Assembly: GCF_030540765.1 (NCBI RefSeq)
Contig: NZ_JAUOEL010000011.1
Span: 1-64,000, forward strand
Source: Flavivirga jejuensis
Lineage (GTDB): Bacteria; Bacteroidota; Bacteroidia; Flavobacteriales; Flavobacteriaceae
DNA: 64,000 nucleotides
Direction: 5' to 3'
Of the stretch, positions 26,771 through 36,709 are shown one piece after another. Both the position numbers and the translations under genes were made by a program. Under the pieces are notes generated by a model. That model was not told where the DNA came from. It saw nothing but the letters and a program-made list of their open reading frames with translations, and did no database searches. Position 1 is the first letter of the stretch. Every line of letters begins with the position of its first letter.

Positions 26771-26796
26771 AAATGCTCCTAAATAGGAGCATTTTT
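26771..26796 (+). terminator. terminator after the second POT gene
   Basis: AAATGCTCCT and AGGAGCATTT form a perfect 10-bp stem around AAAT, followed by TTT. It overlaps the longest possible frame of the next gene, which argues that the thioredoxin gene starts further downstream. Confidence 0.9.
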
Positions 26797-26832
26797 TGTA
26801 AGTTCGGTATACGTTTTGCAACAAATATGATT

Positions 26833-27291
26833 ATGAAGAAAATAATTTATATATTTTTAATAAGCTTTTTTACAACATTGATTGTAAGCGCTCAAGAGTT
26901 AACTTGGCATACAGATATGGGTATAGCATCTGAATTTGCGCTAAAAGAAAAAAAGCCATTGTTAATGTTCTTTACAGGGTCAGATTGGTGTGGCTGGTGC
27001 ATCCGTTTACAAAATGAAGTTTTTAAGACTGACGAATTTAAAAAATGGGCTCACGAAAACGTCGTTCTGGTAGAATTAGATTTTCCAAAAAGAACACCAC
27101 AAGATGATAGGATTAAAGCTCAAAATCGTCAATTACAAAATATGTTTAAAGTAAGAGGTTATCCAACCATTTGGTTTGTTAATCCAGAAATTAATTCTGA
27201 AAAACGAATCAATTTAAAAAGTCTTGGAAGCACAGGTTATGTGGCTGGTGGACCAACTAAATGGATCGATAAAGTAGCACCGATATTTTAA
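26833..27291 (+). CDS. secreted thioredoxin-like protein
   Basis: The start at 26833 (MKKIIYIFLISFFTTLIVSA, cut before QELTW) is chosen because upstream codons lie in the terminator hairpin; the product has 152 residues. The thioredoxin fold is marked by FFTGSDWCGWCIRLQNEVF with a CGWC redox site and by VRGYPTIWFVNPE with the cis-Pro. The CGWC pair differs from the common CGPC and, with the signal peptide, suggests a periplasmic disulphide reductase or DsbD-partner protein. The next gene is a paralogue with CGPC, so the two are a periplasmic thiol-handling pair. Confidence 0.9.
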   Translation: MKKIIYIFLISFFTTLIVSAQELTWHTDMGIASEFALKEKKPLLMFFTGSDWCGWCIRLQNEVFKTDEFKKWAHENVVLVELDFPKRTPQDDRIKAQNRQLQNMFKVRGYPTIWFVNPEINSEKRINLKSLGSTGYVAGGPTKWIDKVAPIF

Positions 27292-27410
27292 TCGAAAAGA
27301 ATATGCCTAGTCTGCCCCGAGCCTGCCGGCAAAGGCAAGGATAGTTAGTTTCAAGAAATTCTTTATTTAAAAATATATAGCGTTTTTTGATAGAATAAAT
27401 ATAAGAGATT

Positions 27411-27953
27411 ATGAAAAAGATATTGTTATTACTAGTTGTTCTTGTAGCAACTTTTGCAAATGCGCAAGAAATTAATTGGGTGACCTTAGAAGAGGCGATA
27501 GCCCTTCAAAAGAAAACACCTAAAAAAATTATGATGGATGTTTACACAAATTGGTGTGGTCCTTGTAAAATGCTAGATAAAAATACGTTTCAAAATAAAG
27601 ATGTCGCTAATTATGTCAATGAGCATTATTATGCGGTTAAGTTTAATGCAGAAGGGAATGATAAGGTTACTTATGATGGTAAAACATTTACAAACCCTAA
27701 GTATAACCCAGCAAATGCGAATAGACGTAATTCTACGCATGAACTATCGCGTTACTTTCAAGTTCAGGCATATCCTACGATTGTTTTTATGGATGAAAAG
27801 GGAGGCCTTATAGCTCCAATTAAAGGATACCAAAAGCCATCAGAGCTTGAATTGTATTTGAAACTTTTTAGATCAGATAAACATAAGGAAATGGATACTC
27901 AAGAGAAGTTTTACGAATACTCTAAAGCATTTAAGCCCGAATTTAAAGGGTAA
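27411..27953 (+). CDS. secreted thioredoxin-family protein
   Basis: 180 residues with signal peptide MKKILLLLVVLVATFANA cut before QEINW. The active site is WCGPCKMLDKNTF and the cis-Pro loop is VQAYPTIVFMDEKG. An insert of about 25 residues (VTYDGKTFTNPKYNPANANR) lies between them. It probably reduces or rearranges disulphides in the periplasm. It is separated from the preceding paralogue by 119 bases and converges on comEC, with which it shares a hairpin. Confidence 0.9.
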   Translation: MKKILLLLVVLVATFANAQEINWVTLEEAIALQKKTPKKIMMDVYTNWCGPCKMLDKNTFQNKDVANYVNEHYYAVKFNAEGNDKVTYDGKTFTNPKYNPANANRRNSTHELSRYFQVQAYPTIVFMDEKGGLIAPIKGYQKPSELELYLKLFRSDKHKEMDTQEKFYEYSKAFKPEFKG

Positions 27954-27966
27954 ATTGTCAGAAGTA

Positions 27967-30006
27967 TTAATACTTAATAATAAAAGCTCCCTTTTCATGT
28001 GTTTGATGAAAAGGGAGCTTTCTTTTTTTACAAATAGTTTCCCATCTTTCTACATACGATTTGTAATTACTGCCATCAGCAATGATGTATTTAGGCTTTA
28101 TGGAATCAATCAATCTATTTAAATTTATTTTTGGTGATTGTCTTAGCAAAAGATAATCTGGTTCAAACGATTTTATATTATAAACCCCTAGACTATCAAT
28201 AATCAAAAGTTTTTTGTTATTAAGAAGGTACATAGACTGTAAGGAGTCTTTTTTAATAACATTAATATGATTGCCAATAGTATAATCTCTAATAATGTTG
28301 TTTTTTACTTTCGATGAGGTACCAAAATCGTGAGCCACTACCATTTTTTTGTTTGTTGTATTACCAATAAGGCTATGCTTGCTTTTATGAAAAACAATGA
28401 ATTCATTTTCAGACTTGTTGTAATTGCTATAAATAATGACACTCTGGAAAATTAAAATGGCAATTAATAAATATTTCAAATTAGAATAATGCCATTTTTT
28501 TAGAAGTTTTATAAGGTAAATAATAACCAGATAAGAAGCCAAAACATATAAAACACTAAAAGCAACATCTTTTAATAAGAATGATTCTTGCCTTGAAATC
28601 CAACCAACAAAATCATTCATTAAACCAATAATACGTCCGTAAATAGTTGCTATAAATTGAGGCAGTAAATTTAAAGACGCTAAAACAATAATAAGTATTC
28701 CGAGTCCTAGTATAAGTTTTAAAAAGGGAATAATAACCAAGTTGGATATAAAAAATAAACTAGGGAATTGATGAAAATAATAGAGGCTTATTGGAATAAT
28801 GCCAAGTTGTGCAGAAAATGTAATAGTGAATGTATGCCAATAAAAATCTACTAATTTAGATTTAGGTTGCCACCGTTTATATATAAGTGGATCTATAATA
28901 ACAATAGCAAAAACGGCTAGATAACTTAACTGAAAACCAACATCAAACAAAAATAAAGGCTTAAAAAGCAATATTATAAACATAGATATTGCTAAAGTGT
29001 TATAAATATTAGTTGGCCTTTTTAGGTTTATAGCAATGGCTACAATACTAAACATAGTGGTAGCTCTGGTAACAGATGCCGATAATCCTGCAATAAATGC
29101 AAAACACCATAAGAGCGTTACTAGCAGAATAGTTTTTATAAGTTTTCCATGTTTAAAAGCTTCGATTGGTTTAAGTAATAAGGTTAAAATAATTAAAATA
29201 ATACCTACATGTAAGCCAGATACAGCTAAAATATGTATCGCTCCAGCATTCGTGTAACTAGAATAAATGGACTTGCTAATGTCTTGTCGTTGTCCTAATA
29301 ACAAAGCATTAATTATGGCAAGTTCATCAGGTTTAAAATTGTAAAGCTTTAGTTTTGAGTTGATATATTCACGAATAGTATCAGCTAATCCAAATAGGGT
29401 ATACGTATTGGACTTTACTCTAAAAAGAGATTGGTTAGAAGAAAATAACTGGTGGTAAATATATTTTTTCTCTAAATAATTTTTGTAGTCAAATTGATGC
29501 GGGTTTAACGGAGCTTTTAAATTATAAAAATGGGTTTTACTTGTAAAAATAGCATCAACTTTTAAAGCTGTTTCTAATGAGTCTTTTTGAATATTTAAAA
29601 GCGAGGTACCACTTACTTTACTCCCGTCGATTTCTAAAAGATCGATGACATATTTGTCATAGAAATTCCCTGATTTTAATACATCTCTAATTCTAAATGT
29701 AATCGCTTTTAAAACACCATTTTCTATTGAAGTTTTATTTGTATAATGGTTAAGGGCATTTTTTTCGTTATTAAGATTAGCTGTTAAAACACCAATACTT
29801 ATCATCACTAAAAAAGAAAAAGCACCAAACCAGCTGGTGCTAATAAATTGCTTTTTTGCGATGAAATAAAACAATAATAAGATTACAAAAAAGGAAGTTG
29901 TTATATATAAAGATATATGTAAAGGAATCCTAAATATATAATTAATAACAATCCCTACAATGAGGCAAACTGTTAATTTAATTATTGTAAAATTCAGTAA
30001 TTGCAT
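27967..30006 (-). CDS. comEC: ComEC/Rec2-type DNA uptake protein
   Basis: 679 residues. N-terminal membrane helices are followed by an OB-fold-like DUF4131 segment, then the competence core with AIHILAVSGLHVGIILIILT, GLSASVTRATTMFSIVAIAI and DVGFQLSYLAVFAIVI, the hallmark motifs of ComEC. The C-terminal part after about residue 520 is shorter than in ComEC of Bacillus and lacks the metal-binding HxHxDH motif of the beta-lactamase domain, which is the usual state in Bacteroidetes. The protein would form the inner-membrane channel for transforming DNA. Its last codons form a bidirectional terminator hairpin with the facing thioredoxin gene. Confidence 0.92.
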   Translation of the reverse strand: MQLLNFTIIKLTVCLIVGIVINYIFRIPLHISLYITTSFFVILLLFYFIAKKQFISTSWFGAFSFLVMISIGVLTANLNNEKNALNHYTNKTSIENGVLKAITFRIRDVLKSGNFYDKYVIDLLEIDGSKVSGTSLLNIQKDSLETALKVDAIFTSKTHFYNLKAPLNPHQFDYKNYLEKKYIYHQLFSSNQSLFRVKSNTYTLFGLADTIREYINSKLKLYNFKPDELAIINALLLGQRQDISKSIYSSYTNAGAIHILAVSGLHVGIILIILTLLLKPIEAFKHGKLIKTILLVTLLWCFAFIAGLSASVTRATTMFSIVAIAINLKRPTNIYNTLAISMFIILLFKPLFLFDVGFQLSYLAVFAIVIIDPLIYKRWQPKSKLVDFYWHTFTITFSAQLGIIPISLYYFHQFPSLFFISNLVIIPFLKLILGLGILIIVLASLNLLPQFIATIYGRIIGLMNDFVGWISRQESFLLKDVAFSVLYVLASYLVIIYLIKLLKKWHYSNLKYLLIAILIFQSVIIYSNYNKSENEFIVFHKSKHSLIGNTTNKKMVVAHDFGTSSKVKNNIIRDYTIGNHINVIKKDSLQSMYLLNNKKLLIIDSLGVYNIKSFEPDYLLLRQSPKINLNRLIDSIKPKYIIADGSNYKSYVERWETICKKRKLPFHQTHEKGAFIIKY
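27983..28026. terminator. bidirectional terminator inside the comEC 3' end
   Basis: AAAGCTCCCTTTTCAT (27983-27998) is the exact inverse of ATGAAAAGGGAGCTTT (28006-28021). It lies after the thioredoxin stop at 27953 and inside the last codons of comEC, so one hairpin serves both convergent genes while encoding the THEKGAF region of ComEC. Confidence 0.75.
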
Positions 30007-30029
30007 ATCATTGCAATATACGAAATATC

Positions 30030-30572
30030 TTACAACACTCTGCGAGCTTCAACAAATGCCGATTCCCAATACTTTTCAGAAAGATTAGAGACGATAACAC
30101 CCTTGCTGGTTGTAGCATGTATAAAAGTAATATCTCCAGATTTAGTTTTTATGACCAACCCAACATGGTTAATATTGCTTCTCTTATTTTTAGTTTTAAA
30201 GAAGAGTAAATCGCCTTCTTGTGCTTTTTTTAATGAAATTTTATCACCCTTTTTTGCCATATCTCTAGATATTCTAGGTAATATAATATCATTAACCCTA
30301 AAAGATTCAAAAATTAGTCCAGAACAATCCATTCCAGATTTAGTAGTACCTCCCCACTTGTAACGAACTCCTTTAAATTTTTGTGCATGGGCTACTATCT
30401 TATCTGCTTTAGATGTTTTCTTTTTAGATTTGACTTCGTAGGCAGTCGTTTCTCTTTTCTTTTTTTTAATGATGACTTTAGTAGGCGTTTCTTTTTTATT
30501 TTTAGCTCGTTTTGAAGATTTACATCCAGTAAAGCTTATAATTGTTAAAAGAATGATGATTGTTTTTTTCAT
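30030..30572 (-). CDS. NlpC/P60 (C40) peptidase lipoprotein
   Basis: 180 residues. The lipoprotein signal ends in SFTGC (Cys17). A Lys-rich linker (about 20-60) leads to the C40 hydrolase domain with Cys83 in MDCSGLIF, His136 in NHVGLV and His152 in FIHATTS as the probable triad. These enzymes cut peptide stems of peptidoglycan, usually the D-Glu to meso-DAP bond. It lies 23 bases after the comEC start on the same strand, so comEC is downstream and may be co-transcribed. MurE in this window also carries the DAP-type motif, consistent with such a substrate. Confidence 0.92.
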   Translation of the reverse strand: MKKTIIILLTIISFTGCKSSKRAKNKKETPTKVIIKKKKRETTAYEVKSKKKTSKADKIVAHAQKFKGVRYKWGGTTKSGMDCSGLIFESFRVNDIILPRISRDMAKKGDKISLKKAQEGDLLFFKTKNKRSNINHVGLVIKTKSGDITFIHATTSKGVIVSNLSEKYWESAFVEARRVL

Positions 30573-30848
30573 TTCTTTAAAAAGTAGGTTTGGGTTACTA
30601 ATTGTAAATTTATAATAAAATAAAATACAAATACTTTTTATTTTTAGTAGTTGACTTTGGTAATTTAGGTTTATGGTTCTTTTGAGTTGATTTTCAGGGA
30701 AACAGTTTGTTTTATTTCAATAGTGAAAAATAAGTGAGAATTGTTTCCTCGAAAGTGAAAGTTGTTTTGTAAGTCTTAATTTGAGTTTTGCTTTAAGAAT
30801 TTATAGAGGTATATGAAAGGCTAAATACTTTTTCTAATTGAAAAAAAA

Positions 30849-31976
30849 TTAAATCACTTCATTGGATGACTTTATATTATCAAAGATCAATTTAGCCGTT
30901 TTTTCACTTGCTCCCCTACCTCCTAAAGCCTTTTCCAATTCATAATATTCTAGAAATAAGATGTTACGTGCATCAGAATTTAAAATAGTGTCTAGTTCTT
31001 GCTGGAGTCTTTTTTTATTGAAATCACTTTGAATAAGTTCAGTAACTACTTCTTTATTCATTACCAAATTAACTAATGAAATAAATTTTAAAGTGACGAT
31101 CCTTTTTGCAATTTGATAAGAAAGCGCACTTCCTTTATAGCAAACTACTTGAGGAACTTTAAACAGAGCAGTTTCTAAAGTTGCCGTTCCAGACGTAACT
31201 AATGCCGCATTAGAAACACTTAACAAATCATATGTTTTATTAGAAATGAATTTAACATCGTAAGATTTAATGAAAGTTTCATAAAAACTATAATCCTGAC
31301 TTGGAGCACCTGCAATTACAAATTGGTAATCTGGGTAATCATCAACCAAGCTTAACATAACCGAAAGCATTTTTGTTATTTCTTGTTTTCTACTTCCAGG
31401 TAATAATGCGATAATTGGTTTGTTGCTCAGGTTATGAATTTGCCTAAATTTAAATTCGTCAATTTGTTCACGATTTGCAATAGCATCAATTAGGGGGTGC
31501 CCAACAAATGTAACATCATAGTCATACTTTTTATAAAAAGGTTTTACAAAAGGAAGAATGACATACATGGCATCAATATCACGTTTTATAGCTTTTACTC
31601 TACCAGCTCTCGATGCCCAAACTTGAGGAGAAATATAATAATTAGTTTTAAAATGGTGTTGTTTTGCCCATTTGGCTATGCGTAAATTAAAACCAGAGTT
31701 GTCAATAAAAACAATAACATCTGGGTTAAAGTTTTTAATATCGCTTTTACAAAACGAAATGAGTTTGAAAATTTTAGATAGATTCATGATCACCTCTGTG
31801 AACCCCATGAATGCACGCTCTTTATAGTGTTTTACTAAAACGCCACCAGCAGCCTGCATAAGGTCACCTCCCCAGAACCTAATGTCTGCATTAACATCTT
31901 CTTTTAGTAATGCTTTTATGAGGTTAGAACCATGTAAATCGCCTGATGCTTCACCAGCTAAAATGTAATATTTCAT
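30849..31976 (-). CDS. lpxB: lipid-A-disaccharide synthase
   Basis: 375 residues. N-terminal MKYYILAGEASGDLHGSNL and FWGGDLMQAAGG are typical, as are the middle DVIVFIDNSGFNLRIAKW and YYISPQVWASRAGRV, and the C-terminal ALLPGSRKQEI and VTSGTATLETALFKVPQVV. The enzyme joins UDP-diacylglucosamine and lipid X into the lipid A disaccharide at the inner membrane. It lies in a minus-strand run surE - small membrane gene - lpxB with a spacing of 164 bases before lpxB, an arrangement common in Flavobacteriaceae. Confidence 0.96.
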   Translation of the reverse strand: MKYYILAGEASGDLHGSNLIKALLKEDVNADIRFWGGDLMQAAGGVLVKHYKERAFMGFTEVIMNLSKIFKLISFCKSDIKNFNPDVIVFIDNSGFNLRIAKWAKQHHFKTNYYISPQVWASRAGRVKAIKRDIDAMYVILPFVKPFYKKYDYDVTFVGHPLIDAIANREQIDEFKFRQIHNLSNKPIIALLPGSRKQEITKMLSVMLSLVDDYPDYQFVIAGAPSQDYSFYETFIKSYDVKFISNKTYDLLSVSNAALVTSGTATLETALFKVPQVVCYKGSALSYQIAKRIVTLKFISLVNLVMNKEVVTELIQSDFNKKRLQQELDTILNSDARNILFLEYYELEKALGGRGASEKTAKLIFDNIKSSNEVI

Positions 31977-32140
31977 TGTTATTATTATTAGACCGAATCT
32001 TTCATCTTTGTATCAAGATAAATATAGTTGAGGTCTTTTCTTAAAGTTTGTTTTATAAACCTCTTGTTGAGCTTCGCTAAGGATCTTAAATATAAAGTAT
32101 ATTTTTTATTTCGATACCGTTAGAGGAAACAAAATGGGAT

Positions 32141-32425
32141 CTAAAAAAGTTTAAAAATGAATGTAAAAACAGCAATAAAAACAGTAATTAATAAAACGCC
32201 TCTAGCTCTATAATCTTGTTTTTTTCTTATAAAAATAAAGAAAGCTATCAAATTTAAAATAGCACCTAAACTTATTAGTTTTCCTAAAAAGCCTTCATTG
32301 ATTGCGGCTTTAATAACCGTTATAAAATCGTCGCCTCGCCCTAAAAAAGTTGCTGAAAAAAATAAACCCATAGCATTAGCTATTAAGCCAATAAATATGC
32401 CTATAAAAATATCTTTTTTAATCAT
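32141..32425 (-). CDS. small membrane protein between surE and lpxB
   Basis: 94 residues with three hydrophobic segments (IFIGIFIGLIANAMGLFFSA, LISLGAILNLIAFFIFI and GVLLITVFIAVFTFIFKLF). Its start overlaps the surE stop by eight bases, so it is translated from the surE mRNA. I recognise no family beyond its frequent presence at this place in related genomes. Confidence 0.8.
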   Translation of the reverse strand: MIKKDIFIGIFIGLIANAMGLFFSATFLGRGDDFITVIKAAINEGFLGKLISLGAILNLIAFFIFIRKKQDYRARGVLLITVFIAVFTFIFKLF

Positions 32426-33194
32426 TTAATTTCCATGTATTTAAATTTTTAATGTATTGGTGTGCTGTTAAATCAAATTGAATAGGCACTACGGAAACAT
32501 ACCCTTGTTCCAAAGCCCACTCGTCGGTATCTTCACCCCCATCTAAATTAACAAATTTCCCAGAAAGCCAATAATAATCTTTTCCTTGTGGATTTTTACG
32601 TTTGTCAAACTCTTCTACCCAATTCGCTTTTGCCTGCCTGCATATTTTAATACCCTTTATAGTGTCTTTTCGTATATTAGGGATATTAACGTTTAGCACA
32701 ATACCGTTTGGTAAACTGTTATTTAAAACCTGTTCAGTAATCGTTTTTACATAGTCTTTGGATGCCTCAAAATTGGCATTCCACGTATAATCAAGTAACG
32801 AGAAACCAATAGCAGGAATTCCTTCAATACCAGCTTCAATAGCAGCACTCATAGTCCCAGAATAAATAACATTTATAGACGAATTTGATCCATGATTTAT
32901 ACCAGAAACACAAAGGTCTGGTTTGCGATCTAATAACTCTCTTACAGCTAGTTTTATACAATCTGCAGGCGTTCCAGAACAACTATATTCAATTTGTGGC
33001 CCATCATCCATATAAACACGTTCAGCATAAAGCGTAGAGTCTAAAGTAATAGCATGACCCATCCCACTTTGAGGGCTGTCTGGTGCAACAACTACAACTT
33101 TACCAATACGATTCATGATCGCAATTAATATTCTAATACCAGGCGCGTTAATGCCATCGTCATTTGTAACTAGTATAAGAGGCTTTTCTGTCAT
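32418..33194 (-). CDS. surE: 5'/3'-nucleotidase SurE
   Basis: 258 residues. Metal-binding DD pair in ILVTNDDGINAPGI, followed by VVAPDSPQSGMGHAIT, the Asn-containing CVSGINHGSNSS and YSGTMSAAIEAGIEGIPAIGFSL. The enzyme hydrolyses nucleoside monophosphates with Mg2+ or Mn2+ and acts in stationary-phase survival. First gene of the surE - small membrane - lpxB operon; divergent from the processing protease gene with about 160 bases between. Confidence 0.96.
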   Translation of the reverse strand: MTEKPLILVTNDDGINAPGIRILIAIMNRIGKVVVVAPDSPQSGMGHAITLDSTLYAERVYMDDGPQIEYSCSGTPADCIKLAVRELLDRKPDLCVSGINHGSNSSINVIYSGTMSAAIEAGIEGIPAIGFSLLDYTWNANFEASKDYVKTITEQVLNNSLPNGIVLNVNIPNIRKDTIKGIKICRQAKANWVEEFDKRKNPQGKDYYWLSGKFVNLDGGEDTDEWALEQGYVSVVPIQFDLTAHQYIKNLNTWKLND

Positions 33195-33357
33195 TTTTTC
33201 TGTTTATGGCATCGCTAAAATACATAAAAACATCAGTAAACGGTTAATTTCTTTGGTTTAACAAAAAATTAGTAGGAATTGAACATATTGGCATGAATTT
33301 TTCTCTATTTTAGTGAAAAATATATTTTACTTTTTTAAGTAATAAACATATTAATAG

Positions 33358-35505
33358 ATGAAAAAAAATATGAAAAGGAACTATAAAATTTTGTCACTTT
33401 TATTGTTGTTGGCATTTGGATCATGCAGTTTTACTACGAAAAAATTTAGTAATCCAGATAAAGATAAGTTGTTAATACAAATTATAACATTTGTTTTAGA
33501 GCAGGGTCACTTTGATCCTATTGCAATGAATGACGATTTTTCTTCCGAATTGTTTTCAGACTATATTGAAAATATAGACCCCGTGAAGCGATACTTCTAT
33601 GATTCTGATTATAAGGATTTTGAAAAATATAAGTTTTTTCTCGATAACCAGCTTAAAGCAACCGAAATTACATTTTTTAATCTAGTAAATGAACGCATGC
33701 TTAAGCGTATTGAGGAAGCAAAGGAAATTTATAAAGAAGTCTTATCAGAGCCTTTTGATTATACGATAGATGAAGAATTTGATACAAATTCAGAAAACAT
33801 CGAGTTTGTAAAAAATAAAAAGGAAATGAAAGAGCGTTGGAGAAGACAACTTAAATTTTCAACACTTTCTAATTATGATGATATCGTTGCGCAAGAAGAA
33901 TTGGCAAAAGAAAATGATGCGTCTTATGTTATGAAAACGGATAGTCAGATTGAAAAAGAAGCACGAGAAGGAACTTTAAAATCTATCGATATTTATTTTA
34001 ATGACAATATTGATGATTTACAACGCGAAGATTGGTTCTCTATTTATGTTAATACCATTGTTGAAGAGTTTGATCCACATACTTATTATTTAGCGCCCAG
34101 AGGTAAAGAAGATTTCGACCAACGTATGTCTGGTAAATTAGAAGGCATTGGAGCTAGGTTGCAAAAAAGAATGGATCACATAAAAATAGTTGAACTTATT
34201 TCTGGAGGTCCCGCTTGGAGAAGTAAAAAACTTGAAGTTGAAGATGTTATTTTAAAAGTAAAGCAAGAAGATGAAGAGTTTCCTGTAAATATAGTAGGGA
34301 TGCGTATCAATGATGCTATAAAATATATAAAAGGTCCAAAAGGTACTAAGGTGACATTAACTATAAAGAAAGTGGATGGAACCGTTAAAGATATTGTGAT
34401 TACAAGAGATATTGTGGAACTGGTAGATACGTATGCAAAATCGTCTATAGTAAATAAAGGAAACAAAAAATTTGGAGTAATTAATTTGCCTGCTTTTTAT
34501 GTCGATTTTAAAGATTATAAAAATGTGAATGCAGCCAAAGATGTAAAAAATGAAATCGAGCGTTTAAAATCTGAAGGGATGGAAGGCTTGGTTTTAGATT
34601 TACGTAATAATGGTGGAGGATCATTACCAGCGGTTGTCGATATGGCTGGGTTATTTATAAAAGAAGGCCCCGTAGTGCAAGTACGTTCTACAGGAGAAGC
34701 TAAGGAGGTTTTAAAAGATGTAGATAAGTCTATTGCTTGGGAAGGTCCTTTAGTTGTTTTGGTTAATGAGATATCTGCATCTGCTTCCGAGATTATGGCA
34801 GCTGCAATGCAGGATTATAAGCGAGCTATCATTATTGGTAGTAAACAAACTTATGGTAAAGGAACCGTTCAGAATGTTATTAATTTAAATAACATGCTAA
34901 GAACTAATACAGGAGGCGATTTAGGAGCTTTAGCTTTAACTACCCAAAAGTATTATAGAATTAATGGCGGATCGGTACAGCTAGAAGGTGTTAAAAGTGA
35001 TGTAAAAGTCCCTGGGCGTTTTAGTTTTATTGAAGTAGGTGAAAAAGATAAGGAAAATCCATTGCCATGGGATGAAATTGATGCAGCAGAATATATACCT
35101 TGGGAATATTATTTTGATTATAATGAAACTATAAGAAGAAGTAAAGAGCGTATGGTTAATAATAACCAGTTAAAACTTATTGAAGAAAATGCTAGATGGG
35201 TAAAGAGTAAAATGGACGAAACTGTTTTTTCATTAAACTATAAAAAATATAAAGAACAGTTAGATTTAAATGAAGAAGAATCTAAACGATTTAATGCGAT
35301 ATCTGAGTACCAAACAAATTTAAAATTTCTGTCGCATAGCTACGAAAAATCACTCTTTGAAAAAGATACAACAGATTTAAAAGAAAAGCGTGAGCGTTGG
35401 CACAAGAGTTTAAGCCAAGATGTTTATATAGAAGAGGCACTTAATGTGTTGGAAGATATAAAAACAGCATATCCCGTTAAAAAAGTGGCCACAGTAAGAA
35501 AATAA
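33358..35505 (+). CDS. prc: C-terminal processing protease (Prc/Tsp, S41)
   Basis: 715 residues. A lipoprotein-type signal (LLLLLAFGSCSF, Cys23) precedes a long helical N-terminal domain, a PDZ domain (about 245-330, with LEGIGARLQ and ISGGPAWRSKKLEVEDVILK) and the S41 protease domain. The catalytic dyad is Ser475 in SASASEIMAAAMQDY and Lys501 in TYGKGTVQ. The C-terminal DUF3340 region is present (about 560-700). This length and order match Prc/Tsp of Proteobacteria rather than short CtpA. It degrades or trims periplasmic proteins. The next gene follows after eight bases. The Met at codon 5 (33370) could be the start. Confidence 0.94.
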   Translation: MKKNMKRNYKILSLLLLLAFGSCSFTTKKFSNPDKDKLLIQIITFVLEQGHFDPIAMNDDFSSELFSDYIENIDPVKRYFYDSDYKDFEKYKFFLDNQLKATEITFFNLVNERMLKRIEEAKEIYKEVLSEPFDYTIDEEFDTNSENIEFVKNKKEMKERWRRQLKFSTLSNYDDIVAQEELAKENDASYVMKTDSQIEKEAREGTLKSIDIYFNDNIDDLQREDWFSIYVNTIVEEFDPHTYYLAPRGKEDFDQRMSGKLEGIGARLQKRMDHIKIVELISGGPAWRSKKLEVEDVILKVKQEDEEFPVNIVGMRINDAIKYIKGPKGTKVTLTIKKVDGTVKDIVITRDIVELVDTYAKSSIVNKGNKKFGVINLPAFYVDFKDYKNVNAAKDVKNEIERLKSEGMEGLVLDLRNNGGGSLPAVVDMAGLFIKEGPVVQVRSTGEAKEVLKDVDKSIAWEGPLVVLVNEISASASEIMAAAMQDYKRAIIIGSKQTYGKGTVQNVINLNNMLRTNTGGDLGALALTTQKYYRINGGSVQLEGVKSDVKVPGRFSFIEVGEKDKENPLPWDEIDAAEYIPWEYYFDYNETIRRSKERMVNNNQLKLIEENARWVKSKMDETVFSLNYKKYKEQLDLNEEESKRFNAISEYQTNLKFLSHSYEKSLFEKDTTDLKEKRERWHKSLSQDVYIEEALNVLEDIKTAYPVKKVATVRK

Positions 35506-35513
35506 GTTTATTT

Positions 35514-36608
35514 ATGAGTCATAAATCAAACTCACTAAAACAATTGGCGCTCCAAAAGTTTAAAAAGAACTTTTGGGGCGTTTTTAGTTTTTGCTTTATT
35601 GTATTAGTTGGTTTGGTATCTGTGTTTGCTTATGTTATTGCTCCCGATAATTCGCAATTTTCTAATCAAATGCATTTGTCTATTCATTCTAAAAAACCAG
35701 GCTTTAAAGTTGAAATTTTAACGATCCCATCACAATTAGAAACGCATCAAAGTTGGTTTAATAAAGTTTTTTTTGGAAAGAAAAATACGAATACCGAAAT
35801 TCCTATTTCAGAATATGCAGTTGAAGATGCTATGTTGATGTATAAAGAGTATGCATCAGATGGTTTAAAAGGTGTTGAGAAAACAATATTGCTAAGTGCC
35901 TTTCCTAATAATCAGGTAGCTAATTATATAAAAGAAAAGACCTTCCTTTTCGGTACAGATAAATATGGAAGAGATTTATTAAGTCGTGTATTGGTAGGGG
36001 CTAGAATATCCTTTTTTATAGGGTTTGTAGCGGTTTTTATCTCGTTGCTCATAGGTGTTTTTATGGGGAGTGTAGCAGGGTATTTTGGAGGAAAAATGGA
36101 TGCTATTATCATGTGGATCATTAACGTTACATGGTCTATTCCAACGCTGTTACTCGTTATAGCCATTACCTTGGCTTTAGGTAAGGGGGTATGGCAAGTA
36201 TTTATAGCGGTAGGACTTACTATGTGGGTTGAGGTAGCCAGAGTGGTTCGTGGACAAATAATTAGTGCTAAAGAGATGCAATATGTTACTGCAGCAAGAG
36301 CATTAGGGTTTAATAATTTTAGAATTATTACCAAACATATTTTACCTAATATTATGGCACCAGTTATAGTCATTTCGGCAGCTAATTTTGCAGGTGCAAT
36401 TTTAATAGAAAGCGGACTTAGCTTTTTAGGTATTGGAGCGCAACCTCCTATGGCAAGTTGGGGTGCTATGATAAAAGATCACTACAATTATATCATACTA
36501 GGTAAGCCTTATTTAGCCGTTATACCAGGACTATGTATTATGAGTTTGGTTATGGCGTTTATGCTTATTGGGAATGCGTTACGTGATGCTTTGGATGTTA
36601 AGAACTAA
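35514..36608 (+). CDS. ABC transporter permease, oligopeptide/dipeptide type (DppC/OppC)
   Basis: 364 residues. One N-terminal helix, a periplasmic segment of about 110 residues, then the FGTDKYGRDLLSRVLVGARIS entry typical of OppC/DppC, five more helices and the EAA loop around ARALGFNNFRIITKHILPNI. It imports peptides with a periplasmic binding protein and ATPases, none of which are encoded next to it; Flavobacteriaceae often keep this permease alone beside prc. The long periplasmic insert before the FGTD motif is larger than in E. coli DppC. Confidence 0.9.
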   Translation: MSHKSNSLKQLALQKFKKNFWGVFSFCFIVLVGLVSVFAYVIAPDNSQFSNQMHLSIHSKKPGFKVEILTIPSQLETHQSWFNKVFFGKKNTNTEIPISEYAVEDAMLMYKEYASDGLKGVEKTILLSAFPNNQVANYIKEKTFLFGTDKYGRDLLSRVLVGARISFFIGFVAVFISLLIGVFMGSVAGYFGGKMDAIIMWIINVTWSIPTLLLVIAITLALGKGVWQVFIAVGLTMWVEVARVVRGQIISAKEMQYVTAARALGFNNFRIITKHILPNIMAPVIVISAANFAGAILIESGLSFLGIGAQPPMASWGAMIKDHYNYIILGKPYLAVIPGLCIMSLVMAFMLIGNALRDALDVKN

Positions 36609-36709
36609 ATGAATGTGTTCGTTAAGGGACATGGTTTACACAAGTTTAAAGATTAGTTGCGTTGATTAAGGAACTAATTTAGCAACTACAAATTGAATAG
36701 AAAATATTT

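Noticed and set aside
26773-26832. Longer N-terminus for the CGWC thioredoxin
   Set aside because: These codons lie in the terminator hairpin of the preceding gene, and a proper signal peptide starts at 26833.
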